Assembly (NCBI RefSeq): GCF_030209445.1
Contig: NZ_JARVSD010000029.1
Location: 1-64,000 of the forward strand
Direction of reading: 5' to 3'
Origin: Promicromonospora sp. MEB111
GTDB taxonomy: Bacteria; Actinomycetota; Actinomycetes; Actinomycetales; Cellulomonadaceae
Length of the DNA stretch: 64,000 nucleotides
Positions 15,815-24,749 of the stretch are shown here, one piece after another. Every line of letters starts with the position of its first letter. The stretch's first letter is position 1. A model generated the notes under the pieces. That model ran no database searches. It saw nothing but the letters and a program-made list of their open reading frames with translations, and was not told the DNA's origin. The position numbers and the translations under genes were made by a program.

Positions 15815-16666
15815 ATGGCATTCAAGGGGCGCAAGGCCGTCGACCCGCACGTCGTGATGGCCGAGGTCATCAGCACCAAGCAGGTCTCGCCGAACATGAT
15901 GCGCGTGACCCTCGGCGGCGACGAGCTCGACCGGTTCACGCCCGCCGGCTACGACCAGTGGTTCCGCCTGTTCCTGCCGCGCGCCGAGCAGGACATGCTG
16001 CGCCTGCCCACGCGCACCTCCGGGCTCTGGTACGCCGAGTACCTCACCACGCCCAAGGCCCGCCGGCCGTGGGTGCGCAACTACACCGTCCGCGCCGCGC
16101 GCCCCGACCTGAACGAGCTCGACGTCGACTTCGTGCTGCACGCGGGGGACGACGAGGAGGCCGGGCACGACGGCGGACATGCCGTCGGACCGGGGGCCGG
16201 CTTCGCCCAGGCCGCCGAGCAGGGCCTGCGCGTCGGCCTGCTCGACCAGGGCGTCGCCTACAACCCGCGGCACGACCACGACTGGACGCTCCTGGTCGCC
16301 GACGAGTCCGGCCTGCCCGCCGTCGCGGGCATCTGCGAGTCCCTGCCCGACGACGCGCGCGGCCTCGCCGTCGTCGAGGTACCCACGGCCGCGGACAAGC
16401 AGGAGTTCCGCGCCCCGACCGGCGTCGAGGTGCGCTGGGTGGTGCGGTCCGACGCCGACCCGCACGCCGTCCCCGGGCAGGCGGCGCTCGCGGAGCTGTG
16501 CGCCCTGGACCTGGCGGGGCGCACCGGTGACGTGTACGCCTTCACGATCGGCGAGTCGGCGCTGGCCACGGGCGCGCGCCGGCACCTGGTGGGCGATCGC
16601 GGGGTGCCCAAGGCGCACGTCGACTTCGTCGGCTACTGGCGCCACGGCCGCTCGTCCCCGAGCTGA
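15815..16666 (+). CDS. Siderophore-interacting protein (ViuB/FAD ferric-siderophore reductase family)
   Basis: 283 aa. The FAD-binding RNYTVRAAR (about 88-96; RxYTxR motif) opens the flavin domain. LLVADESGLPAVAG (about 159-172) marks the NAD(P)-binding lobe, and the family-typical ending RHLVGDRGVPKAHVDFVGYW closes it. The protein reduces ferric-siderophores to release iron in the cytoplasm. An acidic/His-rich linker, DDEEAGHDGGHAV (about 112-124), expands the domain junction. The iron box immediately upstream places it in the iron-starvation regulon. No siderophore synthesis or ABC uptake genes are in view. Confidence 0.93.
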   Translation: MAFKGRKAVDPHVVMAEVISTKQVSPNMMRVTLGGDELDRFTPAGYDQWFRLFLPRAEQDMLRLPTRTSGLWYAEYLTTPKARRPWVRNYTVRAARPDLNELDVDFVLHAGDDEEAGHDGGHAVGPGAGFAQAAEQGLRVGLLDQGVAYNPRHDHDWTLLVADESGLPAVAGICESLPDDARGLAVVEVPTAADKQEFRAPTGVEVRWVVRSDADPHAVPGQAALAELCALDLAGRTGDVYAFTIGESALATGARRHLVGDRGVPKAHVDFVGYWRHGRSSPS

Positions 16667-16762
16667 GCTCCGGCGCCGGGCCGGGCTGGTGCTCGCCTGC
16701 CGACCACCCAGCCGCGCGGTTAATGCGTTGGCGCGTGGGGGCGGCTGTGCCAGGGTCCCCGC

Positions 16763-17242
16763 ATGACTTCATTCGTCTCGCACGTGACCGTGGACTCCTC
16801 CGACGCGTACACGCTGTCCGAGTGGTGGAAACCGGTGCTCGGCTACCAGGACGTGCCCGGCGACCCGAACCTGCCCGGTCATGAGGAGTGCATGATCGTC
16901 GACCCCGACGGCGAGGGGGTGGACGTGCTGTTCGTCGAGGTGCCGGAGGCCAAGACGGTCAAGAACCGGGTGCACCTCGACCTGCGTCCGCGCGCGGACC
17001 TGCGCGACGTCGAGGTCGAGCGGGTCAAGGCGCTCGGGGCCACCGTCGTCGACGACCACCGCGGGATCTACGGTCCCGGATCGGGCTGGGTGACCTTCGC
17101 CGACCCGGAGGGCAACGAGTTCTGCGTCCTGCGCTCGCGGGAAGAGGTCGGCGCCGCCGACCAAGCGGCCGACCAAGTAGCCGAGCAGGCCGCCGAGCAA
17201 GCGACCCAGCAGTCCGCCCCGGCCGAACCCGCCGACGCATGA
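16763..17242 (+). CDS. VOC (glyoxalase/bleomycin-resistance-like) family protein
   Basis: 159 aa. The body (about 1-125) shows two beta-alpha-beta-beta-beta modules of the VOC fold: SHVTVDSSDAYTLSEWW and GSGWVTFADPEGNEFCVLR, the latter being the typical family C-terminal strand pair. Glyoxalase-like domain proteins of this type are metalloenzymes or ligand-binding proteins of varied function. After residue 128 comes a low-complexity tail of repeated AADQ/AEQ units (coiled-coil-like). The stop overlaps the next start (ATGA, 17239-17242), so it is coupled to the GNAT. Function unknown. Confidence 0.85.
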   Translation: MTSFVSHVTVDSSDAYTLSEWWKPVLGYQDVPGDPNLPGHEECMIVDPDGEGVDVLFVEVPEAKTVKNRVHLDLRPRADLRDVEVERVKALGATVVDDHRGIYGPGSGWVTFADPEGNEFCVLRSREEVGAADQAADQVAEQAAEQATQQSAPAEPADA

Positions 17243-17766
17243 GCGACTGGACGATCCGGCCCGAGGCGCCGGAGGACTTCCCCGCGATCCGCACGGTGCA
17301 GGTCGCGGCCTTCGACGAGGACCGGGTCGCCGACGGCGTCGACCGCATCCGCGAGTCCTGGATCTACCGCCCGGCGCTCTCGCTGGTGGCGGTGTCCGAC
17401 GGCGCGGTGGTGGGCCACGTCATGATCACCGGCTGCACCGTCACGGGCGAGGCCGGAGAGCGCGAGGTCGCGATGCTCACCCCGCTCGGCGTCGTACCGG
17501 AGCACCAGCGGCGCGGCATCGGTTCGGCCCTGGTCCGGGCCGTGCTCGCGGGTGCCGAGCAGGCGGGCGAGCCCTTCGTCGTGCTGGAGGGCAGTCCGGC
17601 GTACTACGGGGCGCTCGGATTCGTCGCGGCCCGCGACCACGGGATCGAGATGCAGCTGCCGGACTGGGCCCCGCCCGAGGCGGGCCAGGTCCACCTCCTG
17701 CCGGCCTACGACCCGGCCGACGCGAGCCTGCGCGGCGCGATCAGCTACCCACCGGTCTACGGCTGA
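17239..17766 (+). CDS. GNAT N-acetyltransferase (YhbS-like)
   Basis: 175 aa from the ATG at 17239. The acetyl-CoA loop VVPEHQRRGIGSALVRAVL (about 87-105) and EGSPAYYGALGFVAARDHGIEM (about 115-136, read as two strands) match YhbS-type GNATs. It is translationally coupled to the preceding VOC gene by a 4-base overlap, which suggests linked roles. Substrate unknown. Confidence 0.9.
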   Translation: MSDWTIRPEAPEDFPAIRTVQVAAFDEDRVADGVDRIRESWIYRPALSLVAVSDGAVVGHVMITGCTVTGEAGEREVAMLTPLGVVPEHQRRGIGSALVRAVLAGAEQAGEPFVVLEGSPAYYGALGFVAARDHGIEMQLPDWAPPEAGQVHLLPAYDPADASLRGAISYPPVYG

Positions 17767-17827
17767 TCCCCACGCGGGCCCGGGCCCGGCCTGATCCCAG
17801 GCCTGCCTCCCTGCGGTCGGCAGTACT

Positions 17828-17854
17828 CGGGTGGCCGGCCCCCCGAGCCACCCG
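17828..17854. terminator. Hairpin between convergent GNAT and quinone oxidoreductase-like genes
   Basis: Arms CGGGTGGC (17828-17835) and GCCACCCG (17847-17854) with an 11-base C-rich loop. Confidence 0.55.
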
Positions 17855-17868
17855 GCCAGGGGGGAGGG

Positions 17869-18792
17869 TCAGACCCGGACCACGACCTTGCCGCGGGTGT
17901 GGCCGGACTCGTTGGCCCGGTGGGCGTCGGCCGCGTCGGCGAGGTCGAAGACCTGCGCCACCTCGACGGACAGCTTGCCGGCGTCGAACAGCGCGGTGAG
18001 CGCGTCGAGGTCGGCGGTCGACGGACGCACCCACACGTAGTGCCCGCCGTGCTCGGAGCGGGCGGTGGGGTCCGTGATCGAGGCGACCGTGCCGCCGTCG
18101 GCCAGGAGCTCGGTGCTGGCGGCGACCGTGCCGCCGCCCACGAAGTCCAGGACCACGTCGACGCCCTCCGGGGCGAGCGCGCGGACGCGGTCGGCCAGGC
18201 CGTCGCCGTAGGTGACGGGCTCGGCGCCGAGGCCGCGCAGGAACTCGTGGTTCCGCTCGCTCGCCGTGCCGATGACGCGGGCGCCCAGCGCCCTGGCGAT
18301 CTGCACCGCGAACGCGCCGACGCCGCCGGCCGCGGCGTGCACCAGCACGGTCTGGCCGTCCCGCACACCGGCCCGCTGGATCGCCTGGTAGGCGGTGAGG
18401 CCCGCGAGCGGCACCGCCGCGGCCTCCTCGAAGCTCAGCGACGCCGGCTTGCGCGCCAGGGTGCGCACGGGCGCGGCGACGAGCTCGGCGAACGTGCCGC
18501 CGTGCACGGTGTCCTTGCGCACGTAGCCGTACACCTCGTCGCCGACCTGGTACTCGGGGGTGTCCAGGCCCACCTGCTCGATGACGCCCGCGACGTCCCA
18601 GCCCGGGATCGCCGGCAGCTCCGCGTCGATGAGGCCCTGCAGGTAGCCCTCGCGGATCTTCCAGTCGACCGGGTTCACCGACGCCGCCCGCACTCGCACC
18701 ACGACGGTGTCGGGGCCGATGTGCGGGTCGGGCTGCTCGGTGAGCTCCAGGACGTCGGCGCTGCCGAACCGTGCATACGTGATCGCTCGCAT
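17869..18792 (-). CDS. NADP-dependent oxidoreductase, MDR superfamily (quinone reductase-like)
   Basis: 307 aa from the ATG at 18792; the longer frame starting at 18867 adds residues not typical of the family. N-terminal GroES-like domain (MRAITYARFG, VVRVRAASVNPVDWKI) followed by a Rossmann domain with VLVHAAAGGVGAFAVQIAR (about 146-164). The structural and catalytic zinc ligands of true alcohol dehydrogenases are absent, so this is a zinc-free quinone/enone reductase type (Qor/AdhT-like). It ends with GHTRGKVVVRV. It is convergent with the upstream GNAT. Substrate unknown. Confidence 0.92.
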   Translation of the reverse strand: MRAITYARFGSADVLELTEQPDPHIGPDTVVVRVRAASVNPVDWKIREGYLQGLIDAELPAIPGWDVAGVIEQVGLDTPEYQVGDEVYGYVRKDTVHGGTFAELVAAPVRTLARKPASLSFEEAAAVPLAGLTAYQAIQRAGVRDGQTVLVHAAAGGVGAFAVQIARALGARVIGTASERNHEFLRGLGAEPVTYGDGLADRVRALAPEGVDVVLDFVGGGTVAASTELLADGGTVASITDPTARSEHGGHYVWVRPSTADLDALTALFDAGKLSVEVAQVFDLADAADAHRANESGHTRGKVVVRV

Positions 18793-18908
18793 GCAGGCGA
18801 CAACCTGCCTGGCGGACGCCGGTATTCCGCGCACGCCGCACCAGCCGGGCACAGACCGCTGTTGCATCGGTAATAGTGTGCCAAGCGCCCCCGGGTCGCC
18901 CGACCTCG

Positions 18909-18979
18909 GTGCGCTTCTACCCAGCCATTGGGCCCGGAAACGACCTGATCACGGGCCCGATGACTGGGTAGAAACGCAC
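18909..18979. repeat. Dispersed palindrome family 2, copy 1 (probable ligD terminator)
   Basis: 28-base arms at 18909-18936 and 18952-18979 pair with three mismatches. The arm core CTTCTACCCAGCCATTGGGC is shared with the copy at 45538-45611. It lies just downstream of ligD (stop at 19017) and upstream of the quinone reductase-like gene. Confidence 0.85.
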
Positions 18980-19016
18980 TTCGCGGCACGTCGCCGCGCT
19001 CGTCCGGCCCACGGCG

Positions 19017-21653
19017 TCACCCGTGACCAGGGGTGTCCACGACGACCTCCGCCGGCGTCTTCTCCGGACGCCAGCCCCGCCACACCGAGTGCCGCATGCG
19101 CCGCTCGCCCGACGCGCCGTCCGGACCCTCGGCCCAGTCCGCGTACGTCACCTCGCCCACCAGGCTGGGCGTGACCCAGCGGGCGTCCGAGGCGTCCTCC
19201 GCGGGCACGCCGGACACGCCCGGCGTCTTGCGCTCCATGCCCCGCAGCCGCGTGGTGATCTCCCGGCGCTCGCGCTCGGAGAAGCCCGTGCCCACCCGGC
19301 CGACGTAGCGCAGGCCGGAGTCGTCGCCGCTCGCGTCCGGCACCGCCATGAGCAGCGAGCCCATCACGGAGGCGTCGGCGCGGCCCGGCCGCCAGCCCAC
19401 GACCACCACCTCCTGCATGGCCTGGTGCTTGATCTTGAGCCACTCGTGCGAGCGCCGTCCGGCGTAGGTGGAGGTGCGGCGCTTGGCGACCACGCCCTCC
19501 AGCCGGAGGGTGCGCGACGTGCGGAGGGCGGCCTCCAGGTCACCGTCGAACGCGGGCGGGAGGTGCACGGGCGCGCTCGGCGTGACCAGGGACTCCAGGA
19601 GCTCCCGCCGCTCGGTGTAGGGGCGGGCGGTGACGTCGTCGCCGTCGGCGACCAGCACGTCGAACAGCATGAGGTCCACCTGGACCTGGGCCTTGGCGCG
19701 CGCGACGTCGCGCTCCTTGCGCAGGTTGGCGCGGTGCTGGAGGCGGCGGAAGTCGGGGCGGCCGGCGCGGTCGAGGGCGACGATCTCGCCGTCGAGCACG
19801 ACGGGCAGGCGGGCGGCGTCGACCTGGCCCGCGAGCGCGGCGAGCTCGGGGAACGTGACGGTGAGGTCCTGCCCGGAGCGGCTGACCAGGCGCAGGGTCT
19901 CGGGGTCCTGGACGTGGGCGAGGGTGCGGAAGCCGTCCCACTTCATCTCGAAGGCCCAGTCGTCGGGCCGGGTGAGGTCCCCGGGTGCGGCGGCGGTGGC
20001 GAGCATGGGCCGACGCCGTTCGTCCCGCTGGGTACCGGTCGTCCGGCTGGTCGGTGCTGTCGTGCGCGACGCCGGCGCCGCGCCGTCCGGTCCTGTGCCG
20101 TCCGCTCCGGTGCCGTCCGCTCCGGTGTCGTCCGGGGAGGCGGTGCTCGTGTGGCCGGCGGGGCCCGGCGCGCCGGCGCCGTCCGGCTGGGCCTTGGTCA
20201 GGTGGATCAGCCAGTTGTTCTCGGCGTCGCCGTCGCGCCCGCCGGTGCGGATCAGGGCGAGCCGCCGGGCCCCGCGCTCGGCGGAGCGCAGCGTGACGAT
20301 CACCTCGTCGTCGCGCCACTTCTCCAGCTCGTAGGTGCCGGAGTCCCAGATCGTGACGGCGCCCGCGCCGTACTCGCCGCCGGGGATGCTGCCCTCGAAC
20401 GTGCCGTACTCGAGGGGGTGGTCCTCGGTCTGGACGGCCAGGTGGTTCTTCGCGGGGTCGGTGGGTTCGCCGCGGGGGAGGGCCCAGCTCACCAGGACGC
20501 CCTCGTGCTCCAGCCGGAAGTCCCAGTGCAGGCGGCGGGCGTGGTGCTCCTGGATGACGAAGGTGGGGGCGGCCTCTTGGTCCGCGTCGCCCGGGGAGGC
20601 CGCGGAGCCCGCGTCGCCCTGGCCGGCCTCGTCGTCCGTGCCGGACGGCGAGGCGCTGGTCGCGGGCCCGAACGGCTCCGGGGTCTTCGCCGGATCACGC
20701 TTGGCGCGGTAGGTCTCCAGCTTCTGGAAGGTGGCCAGGCGCTCCGACGTCGGTTCCAGGGCGGCGAGGTGCCCTTCCAGCAGAGGTGCGAGGAGGTCGC
20801 CGTCGGCCGCGATGCGCGCGACCACGTCCTCGGGCGTGAGCTGGGCGAGGTCCGGGTCCTCCAGCTCCGCCCAGGTGCGGGGCGCGGCGACCCAGGGCCG
20901 GTCGAGCCCGCGCAGGGAGTAGGGCGCGATGGTGGTCTTGCTGCCGTTGTTCTGCGACCAGTCGACCAGCACCTTGCCCGACCGCAGGGCCTTGCTCATG
21001 TCGCTGACGACCAGGTCGGGGTGCTCGGCCTCCAGGTACCGGGCGAGCTCGTGCGCCACGGCGGACACGGCGTCGGAGTCGAGCCGGGTGTCGGCCGCCT
21101 TGCCGAGGGCCGCGTACAGGTGGATGCCCTTGGACCCGGACGTGACGGGGTACGGCTCCAGGTCCATGCCGCGCAGGATCTCGCGGGCCCAGCGCGCCAC
21201 CTCGGCGCACTCGGCGAGCCCGGCGCCGGGCCCGGGGTCGAGGTCCAGCACGAGGCGGTCCGGGTCGAGGCGCGCCCCCGTGCGGCCGAACTGCCACTGC
21301 GGGGTGTGCAGCTCCAACGTCGCGGTCTGGCCGAGCCAGGTCAGGGTCGCCAGGTCGTTGACCAGCACGTAGTCGTTGGCCGACTTCTTGTGCTGGATCG
21401 ACCGGCGCTTGACCCAGTCGGGGGTGGAGGCGTCGAGGTTCTTCTGGAAGAACATCTGCCCGCTGGTGCCGTCGGGCCAGCGCTTGCGGGTCGCGGGGCG
21501 GTTGGCCGCGTGCGGCAGCAGCACGGGGGCCACCTCCGCCAGGTAGTGCAGCACCTCGCCCTTGGTGGTGCCCGACGCCGGGTACAGCACCTTGTCGAGG
21601 TTGCTCAGGCGCAGGCGGTGGCCGTCCACCGTGACCGTCTGCGTCGTCGCCAT
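19017..21653 (-). CDS. ligD: Multifunctional NHEJ ATP-dependent DNA ligase LigD
   Basis: 878 aa with all three LigD activities, ordered polymerase/primase (about 1-290), 3'-phosphoesterase (about 345-490) and ligase (about 540-870), as in mycobacterial LigD. Polymerase: LVLDLDPGPG metal ligands and TSGSKGIHLY. Phosphoesterase: HHARRLHWDFRLEH, with the catalytic His/Asp set, and EYGTFEGSIPGGEYGAG. Ligase: EMKWDGFR with the nucleotidyl-acceptor Lys, VLDGEIVALD, and EGVVAKRR. It fills and seals double-strand breaks with Ku, encoded divergently at 22142. Low-complexity Thr/Ser/Gly/Asp linkers join the domains. The ATG at 21653 has only a weak GGTGGG upstream. Confidence 0.96.
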   Translation of the reverse strand: MATTQTVTVDGHRLRLSNLDKVLYPASGTTKGEVLHYLAEVAPVLLPHAANRPATRKRWPDGTSGQMFFQKNLDASTPDWVKRRSIQHKKSANDYVLVNDLATLTWLGQTATLELHTPQWQFGRTGARLDPDRLVLDLDPGPGAGLAECAEVARWAREILRGMDLEPYPVTSGSKGIHLYAALGKAADTRLDSDAVSAVAHELARYLEAEHPDLVVSDMSKALRSGKVLVDWSQNNGSKTTIAPYSLRGLDRPWVAAPRTWAELEDPDLAQLTPEDVVARIAADGDLLAPLLEGHLAALEPTSERLATFQKLETYRAKRDPAKTPEPFGPATSASPSGTDDEAGQGDAGSAASPGDADQEAAPTFVIQEHHARRLHWDFRLEHEGVLVSWALPRGEPTDPAKNHLAVQTEDHPLEYGTFEGSIPGGEYGAGAVTIWDSGTYELEKWRDDEVIVTLRSAERGARRLALIRTGGRDGDAENNWLIHLTKAQPDGAGAPGPAGHTSTASPDDTGADGTGADGTGPDGAAPASRTTAPTSRTTGTQRDERRRPMLATAAAPGDLTRPDDWAFEMKWDGFRTLAHVQDPETLRLVSRSGQDLTVTFPELAALAGQVDAARLPVVLDGEIVALDRAGRPDFRRLQHRANLRKERDVARAKAQVQVDLMLFDVLVADGDDVTARPYTERRELLESLVTPSAPVHLPPAFDGDLEAALRTSRTLRLEGVVAKRRTSTYAGRRSHEWLKIKHQAMQEVVVVGWRPGRADASVMGSLLMAVPDASGDDSGLRYVGRVGTGFSERERREITTRLRGMERKTPGVSGVPAEDASDARWVTPSLVGEVTYADWAEGPDGASGERRMRHSVWRGWRPEKTPAEVVVDTPGHG

Positions 21654-21751
21654 CCCACCATCGTGCCGCCGGTCGGCCTCGTGCGCTCGGAGTCGTGCCC
21701 GGAGTCGGCGAGATCACTCGAACGGTGTAGAGGCCGGGTGAAGAACTCCGC

Positions 21752-21757
21752 TAGGCT
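21752..21757 (+). promoter_or_regulatory. Leaderless -10 box of the glutaredoxin-like gene (TAGGCT, N7, GTG)
   Basis: TAGGCT is seven bases from the GTG at 21765. Confidence 0.6.
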
Positions 21758-21764
21758 CCCGCGA

Positions 21765-22085
21765 GTGATTTCTGACATCTCGATCGACGTGTCCGTGGCG
21801 CCCCTCTCGGCTGCCGCCGCCGCTCCCTCGATCGGCCGGCCCGAGCGGCTCACCGTCTACGGCGCCGAGTGGTGCCGGGACTGCCGGCGCAGCAAGGCCG
21901 TGCTCGACGTCCGGCGCGTGGACTACGTCTACGTGGACCTCGCCGCGCACCCCACCCGGGCCGACGAGGCCGAGGCGCTGACCGGGCGAAAGACCATCCC
22001 GGTGCTGGTCTTCCCGGACGGCGAGCAGCTCGTGGAGCCCACCAACGCCGAGCTCTGCGCGAAGCTGGACCGCGCGGGCCTCTGA
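21765..22085 (+). CDS. Glutaredoxin/mycoredoxin-like thioredoxin-fold protein
   Basis: 106 aa from GTG 21765, too short-starting to show as an ATG frame. After a 26-residue variable N-terminus comes LTVYGAEWCRDCRRSKAVLD (about 29-48) with a CRDC redox pair where mycoredoxins have CxxC, then the cis-Pro segment KTIPVLVFPDG (about 76-86) and a helix with TNAELCAKL. It would reduce mixed disulfides with mycothiol or act as a transnitrosylase-like carrier. It lies between ligD and ku, transcribed with ku. The N-terminal extension could instead mean a later start, but no other start has upstream signals. Confidence 0.82.
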   Translation: MISDISIDVSVAPLSAAAAAPSIGRPERLTVYGAEWCRDCRRSKAVLDVRRVDYVYVDLAAHPTRADEAEALTGRKTIPVLVFPDGEQLVEPTNAELCAKLDRAGL

Positions 22086-22141
22086 CGCCGGCCCAGGACT
22101 AAACCTGGGCATGTCGTGCGCTTGGGGCGCACCATAGAAGG

Positions 22142-22948
22142 ATGAGGGCGATCTGGAAGGGTGCCGTGACCTTCGGTCTCGTCAACGTCCCGGTCAAGCT
22201 GTACAGCGCGACCGAGGACCACGACGTGCCGTTGCACCAGGTGCATGACGCCGACGGCGGACGCATCAGGTACAAGCGCGTGTGCGAGATCGACGGCGAG
22301 GTGGTGCCGTACGAGCACATCGACCGGGCCTACGACGACGGTGAGCGCACCGTGGTGCTCACCAAGCAGGACCTCGCCGACCTGCCCGCCGAGCGGGACC
22401 GGGAGATCTCGGTGGTCGAGTTCGTGCCCAGCGAGCAGATCGACCCGATCATGTTCGACCGGACCTACTACCTGGAGCCGGACTCCAAGTCCACGAAGGC
22501 GTACGTGCTGCTGCGCCGCACGCTGGAGGAGACCGACCGCACGGCGGTCGTGAAGTTCGCGCTCCGGCAGCGCACCCGGCTCGCGGCGCTGCGGGTCCGG
22601 GAGGAGATCCTGGTGCTGCAGACCCTCCTGTGGGCCGACGAGATCCGCGAGGCCGCGTTCCCGTCCCTCGACGAGCCGGCGAAGGTGAGCGCCAAGGAGC
22701 TGACGATGTCGGCCCAGCTCGTCGGCAGCTTCGAGGCGGACTTCACGCCCGAGGACTACGAGGACGACTACCAGGTGCAGCTGCGCAAGCTCGTGGACGC
22801 GAAGCTGGAGGCGGGCGAGACCGTCGACACGGCGGCGACGTTCGGCGAGCAGGCCGAGGAGGAGGGCGAGGGCGCCGAGGTCGTGGACCTCATGGAGGCC
22901 CTGAAGCGCAGCGTCGCGGACGCCAAGAAGTCCCGCAAGACCGGCTGA
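22142..22948 (+). CDS. ku: Non-homologous end-joining protein Ku
   Basis: 268 aa, typical of bacterial Ku, which forms a homodimeric ring on DNA ends and recruits LigD. The family start MRAIWKGAVTFGLVNVPVKLY is present (residues 1-20 region), with YKRVCEIDGEVV and FDRTYYLEPD in the core and AYVLLRRTLEET in the bridge. After about residue 215 the tail is acidic (EEEGEGAEVVDL) then Lys-rich (DAKKSRKTG), the sort of C-terminal extension that in other species tunes DNA or LigD contact. It is separated from ligD by the thioredoxin-fold gene; AGAAGG directly abuts the ATG. Confidence 0.96.
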   Translation: MRAIWKGAVTFGLVNVPVKLYSATEDHDVPLHQVHDADGGRIRYKRVCEIDGEVVPYEHIDRAYDDGERTVVLTKQDLADLPAERDREISVVEFVPSEQIDPIMFDRTYYLEPDSKSTKAYVLLRRTLEETDRTAVVKFALRQRTRLAALRVREEILVLQTLLWADEIREAAFPSLDEPAKVSAKELTMSAQLVGSFEADFTPEDYEDDYQVQLRKLVDAKLEAGETVDTAATFGEQAEEEGEGAEVVDLMEALKRSVADAKKSRKTG

Positions 22949-23072
22949 CCTCTCCCGCACGGCTGGGCTTGGCGCGGGGTCAGGCGGGGCGCGGCCGGGC
23001 ACGCCGTCGGACGGCGGCGTCGTCCGCCCTCGCGGCGGGTGGGTGCGGCGGACGCATGAAAAGGTAGAGGAG

Positions 23073-24740
23073 ATGAGTCGTCCCAACCCGCCCCGCTGGC
23101 TGCGCTGGACCCTTGCGGGAGTGGCAGCCGCCCTGTTCTGCCTGATGTTCGGGATCACGACGGCGAGAGCCGACCTCAGTCTCGGCCCGCACGAGGCCAC
23201 CTACGCGGTCACCGCGGACGACCAGATCGTCGCCGACCTCGGCCCGCTCGGCACGGTCGTGACCGACTCCCCGCTGCCCCTGACCCTCGGGGTGCGGATC
23301 ACGGTGCACGAGATCCCCACCGACCTCTCGGCGGTGGACGCGGCCAGCTTCGACGCGCTGGCGGGCGACCTCGACGGGTACCTGCAGTTCTTCGACACCC
23401 CGCAGCGCACGGTGCGCACCGTGGCGTGGGCGCTGGCCTGGGACGCGCTGCGCGGGGCGGCCGCCGCGGCGGTGGTGCTGGTCGGGGTCGCGTTCGGTCT
23501 GCGGGCCCTGCTCGGCGTCGCCCGACGGCGGGAGCTCGCCCGCACCTTCGCATCCCGCACCTGGGAGATCACCGCCGCCGGCCTCGTCGTCGTGCTGGTG
23601 GCCGCGACCGCCACGGCGAGCGCCGGGCCCGAGGAGCGGGCCGCGCTGCCGGCCTCGCCGGTGTTCGCGGGGACGGCTCTGGAGGGCGCCCGGATCACGG
23701 GCCGGCTGGCGGGCGTGATCGACACGTACAGCAGCCAGCTCGTGGAGACCTACCAGGCCAACGAGGTGTTCTACGCGGGTGCCCGGGAGAAGCTGCTGGC
23801 GGCGTGGGACGCCCGGGTCGCGGAGCAGGAGGCGGCGCAGGGCGAGGAGGGGCCGACGGCGTCGGGCAGCCCCGAGGAACCGGACTACGTGACGTTCCTG
23901 CTGGTCTCCGACCTGCACTGCAACACGGGGATGACGCCGCTGATCCGTGACCTCGCGGACCGGCTGGCGCCCGACGTGATGCTCAATGCCGGGGACACCA
24001 CGATCAACGGGACGAGCGTGGAGTCGGTCTGCGTGGACTCGTTCGCCTCGGCGGTGCCGGACGGCGTCCCGTTCGTCGTGTCGGACGGCAACCACGACTC
24101 GCGCCTGACGACGGCCACGGAGCTGGCCAACCGGCAGATCGTGCTCGACGGGGAGATCGTCGAGGTGGAGGGCGTGCGGATCCTGGGGGACCGGGACCCG
24201 CTGGAGACGCGGATCGGCGGCGGCACGGTGGTCGCGCGCGAGGAGACGCCCGAGCAGGCCGGCGAGCGCCTGCGGGACGTGGCGTGCGAGGCGGCCGGGG
24301 AGGCCGGGCTGGGCGGGTTCACGGAGGAGGACCGGGTGGACCTGCTGATGATCCACCAGCCCGCGGTCGGCGACGCGGCCCTGGAGTCGGGCTGCGTGCC
24401 GTTCCAGATCTCGGGGCACATGCACACGCGGATCGGCCCCGACGTGGTGGGTTACGGCGTGCGGTACGTGAACGCGAGCACCGGTGGTGCCACCAAGGGG
24501 AACACCTCGGTGGGTCCGCTGCGCGACACCTCCGAGATGACGGTGCTGCGGTTCGACCCGGAGCGGCGGCAGTTCGTGGACTGGCAGCTCGTCGAGGTGA
24601 CGCCCGAGGGCGAGGCGGCCGTGAGCGAGCGTCAGGTGATCCCGCCGGCCGTCCCGCTGCCGGACGAGGTGCCCGGCGACGTTCCGGGTGACGTACCGGA
24701 TGCCGGGCCCTCGCCGTCGTCGTCGGCGTCGGGCAACTAG
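23073..24740 (+). CDS. Membrane-anchored metallophosphoesterase
   Basis: 555 aa from the ATG at 23073 with AGAGGAG just before it. N-terminal helix (LRWTLAGVAAALFCLMFGI, about 8-26), a beta-rich extracytoplasmic segment with VITVHEIPTDLSAVD-like sequence, two further membrane spans (about 133-155 and 172-188), then a calcineurin-like phosphoesterase domain (about 270-510). All dimetal motifs are visible: SDLHCN, NAGDTT, SDGNHD and GHMHT. The active site should lie outside the membrane if the third helix anchors it. The Pro/Asp/Ser-rich tail is disordered. The downstream MntR-type gene has its promoter on this stop codon. Substrate unknown. Confidence 0.9.
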   Translation: MSRPNPPRWLRWTLAGVAAALFCLMFGITTARADLSLGPHEATYAVTADDQIVADLGPLGTVVTDSPLPLTLGVRITVHEIPTDLSAVDAASFDALAGDLDGYLQFFDTPQRTVRTVAWALAWDALRGAAAAAVVLVGVAFGLRALLGVARRRELARTFASRTWEITAAGLVVVLVAATATASAGPEERAALPASPVFAGTALEGARITGRLAGVIDTYSSQLVETYQANEVFYAGAREKLLAAWDARVAEQEAAQGEEGPTASGSPEEPDYVTFLLVSDLHCNTGMTPLIRDLADRLAPDVMLNAGDTTINGTSVESVCVDSFASAVPDGVPFVVSDGNHDSRLTTATELANRQIVLDGEIVEVEGVRILGDRDPLETRIGGGTVVAREETPEQAGERLRDVACEAAGEAGLGGFTEEDRVDLLMIHQPAVGDAALESGCVPFQISGHMHTRIGPDVVGYGVRYVNASTGGATKGNTSVGPLRDTSEMTVLRFDPERRQFVDWQLVEVTPEGEAAVSERQVIPPAVPLPDEVPGDVPGDVPDAGPSPSSSASGN

Positions 24741-24743
24741 GCT
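24738..24743 (+). promoter_or_regulatory. Leaderless -10 box of the MntR/DtxR gene (TAGGCT, N6, GTG)
   Basis: TAGGCT overlaps the TAG stop of the preceding gene and lies six bases before GTG 24750. Confidence 0.6.
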
Positions 24744-24749
24744 CGGGGC

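Noticed and set aside
14287-21653. CANNNT hexamers (CACGAT, CAGGGT) near starts of the GNAT at 14288, VOC and ligD as leaderless boxes
   Set aside because: They lack the T at position 1 and are weaker than the TANNNT set; left out of the promoter features.
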